A stretch of DNA of 16,250 bases from DAOMOP01 sp035444405 (GTDB taxonomy: Bacteria; Pseudomonadota; Gammaproteobacteria; Burkholderiales; Rhodocyclaceae): the NCBI GenBank assembly GCA_035444405.1, contig DAOMOP010000081.1:1-16250 (forward strand). The letters are read 5' to 3'. Position 1 is the stretch's first letter. Each line of letters starts with the position of its first letter. Position numbers and translations under genes: made by a program. The notes under the pieces are model-generated. The model did not search any database. It was not told where the DNA came from and was given only the letters and a program-made list of their open reading frames with translations. This document shows positions 12,039 to 16,250 of the stretch, piece by piece.

Positions 12039-13979
12039 ATGAATGTCTCCGGCATGTCAGGTCCGGGCCCCGACCGGCGCCCCGGAGCAGCGGCCGGGGC
12101 AGCCGACGTCTTTCTGGCCGTGCTCGATGCCTTCACGGCGAACATCGCGGTGCTCGACGGCAACGGCATCATCCTCGCCGTCAACCGCGCGTGGCGGGAT
12201 TTTGCCGCGGTGAACGGGGCGCCCGAGCTCGCTGTACATTCGGTCGGCGCGAGCTATCGCGATGCCTGCGCGCTGCCCGCGAGCGCGGGCGGCGGCCACT
12301 TTCCCGGCTGGATAGGCATCGCCGAGGTGTTGAGCGGCGCTCGCCCGAGCTTCACGCTCGAATATCCGTGCAATTCGTCGGACGAGGGGCGCTGGTTCGT
12401 GATGAACGTGCATCGGCTGCCGGCGCCGCAGTGCGGCGTCGTCGTCGTGCACGAGGACATTACCGTGCGCAAGCGGATGGAATCGAAATTGCGCGGGAGC
12501 GAGGAGCGGCTGCGGCTGTTGGTCGAGAATGCGCCCGCGGCGATTGCGATGTTCGATCGGGACTTGCGCTACCTGTGCGTGAGCCGGCGCTTTCTCGAGG
12601 ATTTCCGCGTACCCGAGCGCGACGTGATCGGCCGCAACCACTTCGACATCTTTCCCGAAGTGCCGCAGCGCTGGCGGGACATTCTCGAACGCTGCCTGGC
12701 GGGCGAGTCGGCCGAGGCCAACGAGGATTCGTTCCAGCGGCGCGATGGCCGGACAGACTGGGTGCGCTGGGCGATTCGGCCATGGTCGGCAGCCTCGGGC
12801 GAGGTCGGGGGCCTCGTGCTGTTCTGCGAGAACATCACCGCGCGCAAGGAGGCCGAGGATGCGCTGCGGCTTGCGCACGAGGAGGCCGAGCGCGCCAACC
12901 GCGCCAAATCCCGTTTCCTGGCCGCGGCCAGCCACGACCTGCGACAACCGTTGTCGGCATTGCGGCTGTACGTGGACGTCCTCGAACACAAGCTGCCGGC
13001 AGCCGACCAGTCGCTGCACCGCAGCATGAAGGAATGCGTCGACAGCCTGGGGGCACTGCTGACCGATCTGCTCGACCTCAGCAAGCTCGATGCCGGCGTG
13101 ATCAAGCCGAGCGCCAGCGATTTCGCGGTCGTCGATCTGTTCGCGCGCATCGAGGCCGCGTATGCGCCCGAAGCGCGGCTCAAGCGCATCAGCCTGCGCT
13201 TCCGGGAGAGCGGCCTGATCGCGCATGCCGACGCCACGCTTTACGGCCGCATGCTCGGAAACCTCGTCGCGAACGCGGTGCGCTACACCGAGCGGGGCGG
13301 TGTGCTGGTCGGCTGTCGGCGGCGCGGCGGCAAGTTGTGGGTCGAGGTGTGGGACACCGGCATCGGCATCCCCTTGGAGAACCTCGACGAGATTTTCGAG
13401 GAGTTCCGCCAGCTCGGCGGCCGCCAGCACGCAAGTGGCAGTGGGCTCGGCCTTGCGATCGTGTCCAAGACGGCGGCGCTGCTGGGGCTGGAGATGCGTG
13501 TGCGGTCGCGGCCGGGCAAGGGCTCGATGTTTGCGCTGGAGCTGCCGCCCGGCCGCATGCGGCCGACGCGCACGGCGGGCGCGATGCGATACCGCCCGGT
13601 CCGCATCGCGCTGGTCGAGAACACCAGCCTCGTGCGCGACGCGCTTGCGTATGCGCTCGAGGCGGTCGGACACCAGGTGGTCGCGGCCGCCGGCGGGCCG
13701 GAGCTGATCGCGCGGCTCGGCGACCGGGCACCGGACATCGTGATCTCCGATTATCGATTGGGCGAGCACGAGAGCGGCTTCGACGTCATCAAGGCACTCA
13801 AGGCACGCTTCGGTGCGCAGCTGCCGGGCGTCATCATCACCGGCGACACCGATTCCGCCCTGATGCGCAGCATGGCCGATCGCGGTATCGTCGTGCACCA
13901 TAAACCGGTCGATCTCGACGTGCTCAGGATGTGCATCGAGGAGCTGACCGAAAGCGACGACCGCACGCGGTCGCGATGA
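12039..13979 (+). CDS. Hybrid sensor histidine kinase: PAS-PAS-HisKA-HATPase-receiver
   Basis: This 646-residue protein has no membrane segment or signal peptide, so it should sense in the cytoplasm. A first PAS-like domain covers about 24-142 (FTANIAVLDGNGIILAVNRA, 32-51) and a second about 155-270, ending ENITARKEAED. The phosphorylation helix reads LAAASHDLRQPLSALRLYVD (294-313) with H299, the HDLRQP subtype. The ATPase has N408/N412 in the N box, DTGIGIP (439-445) and GSGLGLAI (467-474). The C-terminal receiver (about 521-636) has acceptor D571, T601 and K622, but the acidic pair is replaced by E527-N528. No Hpt domain is seen, so phosphate may pass directly to the neighbouring regulator, or the receiver may be modulatory. 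AGGCGG lies 8 bases before the ATG. It is co-transcribed with the response regulator. The sensed signal is unknown. Confidence 0.93.
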   Translation: MNVSGMSGPGPDRRPGAAAGAADVFLAVLDAFTANIAVLDGNGIILAVNRAWRDFAAVNGAPELAVHSVGASYRDACALPASAGGGHFPGWIGIAEVLSGARPSFTLEYPCNSSDEGRWFVMNVHRLPAPQCGVVVVHEDITVRKRMESKLRGSEERLRLLVENAPAAIAMFDRDLRYLCVSRRFLEDFRVPERDVIGRNHFDIFPEVPQRWRDILERCLAGESAEANEDSFQRRDGRTDWVRWAIRPWSAASGEVGGLVLFCENITARKEAEDALRLAHEEAERANRAKSRFLAAASHDLRQPLSALRLYVDVLEHKLPAADQSLHRSMKECVDSLGALLTDLLDLSKLDAGVIKPSASDFAVVDLFARIEAAYAPEARLKRISLRFRESGLIAHADATLYGRMLGNLVANAVRYTERGGVLVGCRRRGGKLWVEVWDTGIGIPLENLDEIFEEFRQLGGRQHASGSGLGLAIVSKTAALLGLEMRVRSRPGKGSMFALELPPGRMRPTRTAGAMRYRPVRIALVENTSLVRDALAYALEAVGHQVVAAAGGPELIARLGDRAPDIVISDYRLGEHESGFDVIKALKARFGAQLPGVIITGDTDSALMRSMADRGIVVHHKPVDLDVLRMCIEELTESDDRTRSR

Positions 13980-14024
13980 CCCGGTCGCACGCGAAGACTG
14001 CATCGGTGCCGCCAGGCGGTAGAA

Positions 14025-14059
14025 CCGGCGAGCGCTCATTTGCGCTCGACCCGGCGAGC
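14025..14059. promoter_or_regulatory. Hairpin flanked by a 9-base direct repeat, between kinase and co-polymerase genes
   Basis: CGAGCGC (14029-14035) and GCGCTCG (14042-14048) form a perfect 7-bp stem around a 6-base loop. CCGGCGAGC occurs at 14025-14033 and again at 14051-14059, 26 bases apart. The stem lies 50 bases after the kinase stop with no T run, so it could be a weak terminator or a regulator site ahead of the co-polymerase gene. The symmetry is seen; the role is inferred. Confidence 0.35.
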
Positions 14060-14151
14060 AACTAACCTTCAAGCATCTGCGCAGCAGCCGCATGCGGCAA
14101 ATGCGCCGATGCCGTCGAGACGGCCGCCAAAGTGCAGCGGGAGAGCAGGGG

Positions 14152-16164
14152 ATGGCGCTCTTTGAGGGCAACGGGCAGTTCGGTGCGTCGCCGCAGGGGT
14201 CACCGACGAGTCGCGCGAACCGCAGACGTCTGATCGTGTTCCTGTCGGTCTTTGTTGCGCTTGCCGCGGTCGGCCTGACGTGGAACTTCCTTCGCCCGGC
14301 GCAGTACCGGGCCGATGCGCGCATCGAGATCACGCCGGCCGCGGCCGGCCCGTCGGCCGGTGAGCGCGGGCCGGAAGCGGGCGAGGCAGCCAAGCCATTC
14401 CTGACCGAGGTACAGGTGCTGACGAGCCGACCGGTGCTCGAGCAGGCCGTGACGCGCCTGAGCACCGATGGCCACCGGCTCGACGGGGCCGGCGGCGATC
14501 CGGTCGCGGCGTTGCAGGAGATCGTGCAGGTCCGACCGGTGGCCGGAACCCACGTCGTCGAACTGACTGCCATTGGGGATCATGCCGAGCTTCTGGCACC
14601 GATGCTCGATGCCCACATCGGCGCCTATCGCGAGCACCTCGCGGCGATGTACCGTGACAGCTCGGGACAACTCCTCGCCGATGCCGAGGACGAAGCCGGC
14701 AGGCTCACGCTGGCGGTTGCCGACAAGCGTGACGCGGTCGAGACTTTTCGTGCTCGGCACGACATCGTGTCGCTCGAGCGCGAGGAAAACCAGGTCCTGT
14801 CGCGCGTCAAGGCGCTCGCGACGTCGCTGAACAACGCCAACGAGCGCGTCGCGGTGGCGGAGGGACGGCTGCGCGCGCTGCAGGAGGCGGCCGCCGATGG
14901 GCGGGCGGTGGTGCGCGCGCGCGACAACCCGACGCTCGCCAGCCTCGAGCAGCGCGCGTCGCAGATCCGCGAGCGCTTCATCGACCTGCGGCGCCGTTTC
15001 ACGGCCGACTACATCGCACTCGATCCCGGGTTGCGGGCCGAGGCCGAGCGGCTGTCGGAGCTCGAGCGACAGATCGCGGTCGAGCGCCAGCGCAGCTACG
15101 AGGCCGCCATCGCCGAGGCGCGCGAGGAAGTGCGCAGCGCGCGCGAGACGGCGCAGCGCATCGCGTCGCAGGTGGCGGCGGACCGCGAGACCGTGCAGCA
15201 ATTCACGGCTCGCTTCAACGAGTACCGCGCGCTGCAGGACGAGCTCACCGAGCTGCAGGCCCTGCAGCGGGCGAGCACGCAACGGCTGACGATGCTGCAG
15301 GCGAGCGAGCGGCTGCGCCAGCCCGTCCTGCGCGTGCTCGAAGGGGCGACGCCGCCGCTCGGCCCCTGGCGCCCGCTGTACGGGCGCGACGCGGGCTTCG
15401 TCGTCGGTGCGGCCTTCTTGCTCGGTCTGCTGGCGATGTGGTTCGTCGAGCTCTTCAACCGCCAGGCGCCGCAGCCGACCATGGTGCTGGCGCAGGCGTT
15501 CCCGGGCGGCATGCTGCGCAGTGCCGAGCGTCCCGGCGCACTCGCGCACGAGGAGGTGCCGGTGCTCGAGCGACCGCGCGAGGCGCTGGCCGATGCGCGG
15601 GGTGCATCGGCGCGCGAGCTCTCGGCGGAGGAGGTCGAGGCCCTGTTGAAGGCCGCCACCGACGATGCGTGCGTGGCGATGCTGCTGCTGTCGTGCGGCC
15701 TGGACGAGGACGAAGCGATTGCGCTGCGGCCCGAGGACGTCGACCGTGACGCGCGCACCATTGCCGTCGGCGGCGAATCGGCACGCCGGGTGCCGTTGCC
15801 GCAGCTGCTCGCCCACGCGCTGGCCGCACGCGCGGCGCCGGCCTCCCGGCCATTGCTGGCAAACGCCAACGGACTGCCGTGGACCGTTGCCGATCTGCGC
15901 GCGGAAATCCTGTGCGCCGCGCACGACGCCGGGATCGACGACGCCGAGACGGTGACGCCCGCCGCGCTGCGGCACACCTACATCGCGTTCCTCGTGCGCC
16001 AGGGCATTCGTTTCGCGGATCTCGCCCAGCTGGTGGGCCGTCAGCCCGCGGAAGCCATCGCGGCCTACGCGGGCGTGGCGCCGCCCGGCCCGCGCACCCC
16101 GCTCGCCGAGATCGAGCTCGTCATGCCGGCGCTACGCGCGGCCGGCCGATCTTCGCACGGGTGA
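14152..16164 (+). CDS. Wzz/GumC-like polysaccharide co-polymerase fused to a degenerate tyrosine-recombinase-like domain
   Basis: This 670-residue protein begins like chain-length regulators of exopolysaccharide export: a membrane helix at about 27-47, a Wzz block with AQYRADARIEITP (50-62) and VLTSRPVLEQAV (89-100), VRPVAGTHVVEL (127-138), a long coiled coil (about 170-390), then PPLGPWRPLYGRDAG (401-415) leading into a second helix (about 414-434). The C-terminus is cytoplasmic by this topology. After a 55-residue linker, 489-660 resembles an integrase catalytic domain: LSAEEVEALLKAA, SCGLDEDEAIALRPEDVDRD (514-533), VTPAALRHTYIAFLVRQG (601-618), LAQLVGR (624-630) and AYAGVAP (638-644). R607 and Y639 fit Arg II and the nucleophile, but Arg I is D518, the Lys is lost, and the His positions are A604 and R630. 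No Walker A kinase motif is present. GGAGAG 6 bases before 14152 fixes the start rather than 14092. Confidence 0.82.
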   Translation: MALFEGNGQFGASPQGSPTSRANRRRLIVFLSVFVALAAVGLTWNFLRPAQYRADARIEITPAAAGPSAGERGPEAGEAAKPFLTEVQVLTSRPVLEQAVTRLSTDGHRLDGAGGDPVAALQEIVQVRPVAGTHVVELTAIGDHAELLAPMLDAHIGAYREHLAAMYRDSSGQLLADAEDEAGRLTLAVADKRDAVETFRARHDIVSLEREENQVLSRVKALATSLNNANERVAVAEGRLRALQEAAADGRAVVRARDNPTLASLEQRASQIRERFIDLRRRFTADYIALDPGLRAEAERLSELERQIAVERQRSYEAAIAEAREEVRSARETAQRIASQVAADRETVQQFTARFNEYRALQDELTELQALQRASTQRLTMLQASERLRQPVLRVLEGATPPLGPWRPLYGRDAGFVVGAAFLLGLLAMWFVELFNRQAPQPTMVLAQAFPGGMLRSAERPGALAHEEVPVLERPREALADARGASARELSAEEVEALLKAATDDACVAMLLLSCGLDEDEAIALRPEDVDRDARTIAVGGESARRVPLPQLLAHALAARAAPASRPLLANANGLPWTVADLRAEILCAAHDAGIDDAETVTPAALRHTYIAFLVRQGIRFADLAQLVGRQPAEAIAAYAGVAPPGPRTPLAEIELVMPALRAAGRSSHG

Positions 16165-16250
16165 TCGATGGGGACGGGCGAGGGGTGGCGCTGCCGGCGG
16201 TGCGCGCCGATCGCCGTCCGGTGTGTCCGGTCCACGCCGACCCGTGATGC
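16165..16250. other. Window end, no gene recognised
   Basis: The last 86 bases follow the co-polymerase stop. An open frame from the ATG at 16168 runs off the edge, but its Arg/Cys-rich start resembles nothing I know and no good ribosome site precedes it. I make no call. Confidence 0.4.

Noticed and set aside
11603..13903. Long plus-strand open frame (766 codons) in another frame of the regulator and kinase genes
   Set aside because: The translation is Arg/Ala/Gly-rich noise, whereas the other frames give complete receiver, HTH and kinase domains.
12057..14573. Very long open frame (838 codons) on the minus strand across the kinase and co-polymerase genes
   Set aside because: It is antisense to two genes with clear domains, its translation is low in complexity and matches no family, and long antisense frames are expected at this G+C content.
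15600..16164. A genomic integrase marking a mobile island
   Set aside because: The domain is in frame with the co-polymerase, lacks most catalytic residues, and I see no tRNA, att repeat or other phage gene around it.

Overview
The window is G+C-rich (roughly two thirds G+C by eye) and densely coded, with long antisense shadow frames typical of such DNA. Gene content points to a free-living high-GC proteobacterium, probably a gamma- or betaproteobacterium. The pointers are a xi-class glutathionyl-hydroquinone reductase, DUF2789, DUF4399, a FecR/DUF6600 protein, a NarL-type regulator beside an HDLRQP-type hybrid kinase, and a GumC/Wzz-type polysaccharide co-polymerase. There is no rRNA, tRNA, IS element, CRISPR array or prophage to refine this, and I would not go below class level.

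Layout. (1) 1-403, minus: the N-terminal part of a MotA/TolQ/ExbB-type membrane protein, cut by the window edge. (2) 814-1959, plus: an exported PQQ-type aldose sugar dehydrogenase, convergent with a hot-dog thioesterase (2011-2445, minus). (3) 2691-4499, plus: a Na+/phosphate symporter with a PhoU-like tail. It overlaps tail to tail with an exported DUF4399 protein (4486-4932, minus), which lies downstream of a 1-Cys peroxiredoxin (5064-5723, minus). (4) 6163-7857, plus: an exported FecR/DUF6600 protein with a strongly basic tail. It overlaps tail to tail with a minus-strand run covering 7851-11029. Read in transcription order, that run is DUF2789 protein, SDR oxidoreductase, glutathionyl-hydroquinone reductase, thioredoxin-like protein and YbaK-type deacylase. 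It looks like a thiol/redox housekeeping cluster. (5) 11385-16164, plus: a signalling and polysaccharide block made of a LuxR-type response regulator, a cytosolic PAS-PAS hybrid histidine kinase 12 bases later, and a Wzz/GumC-like co-polymerase.

The most unusual gene is the last one (14152-16164). It has two membrane segments flanking a long coiled coil, as in exopolysaccharide co-polymerases. After the second membrane segment, where a tyrosine autokinase domain often sits, it carries a domain that reads as a tyrosine recombinase (phage integrase) catalytic fold. Arg II and the Tyr are present with correct spacing, but the first Arg, the Lys and both His positions are replaced. I infer a non-recombining, repurposed integrase fold on a membrane polysaccharide protein, encoded next to a two-component system that could control it. 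The hybrid kinase's own receiver domain also lacks the usual acidic pair that binds Mg2+.

All assignments come from reading motifs. No database search was run, and promoter and hairpin calls are tentative.
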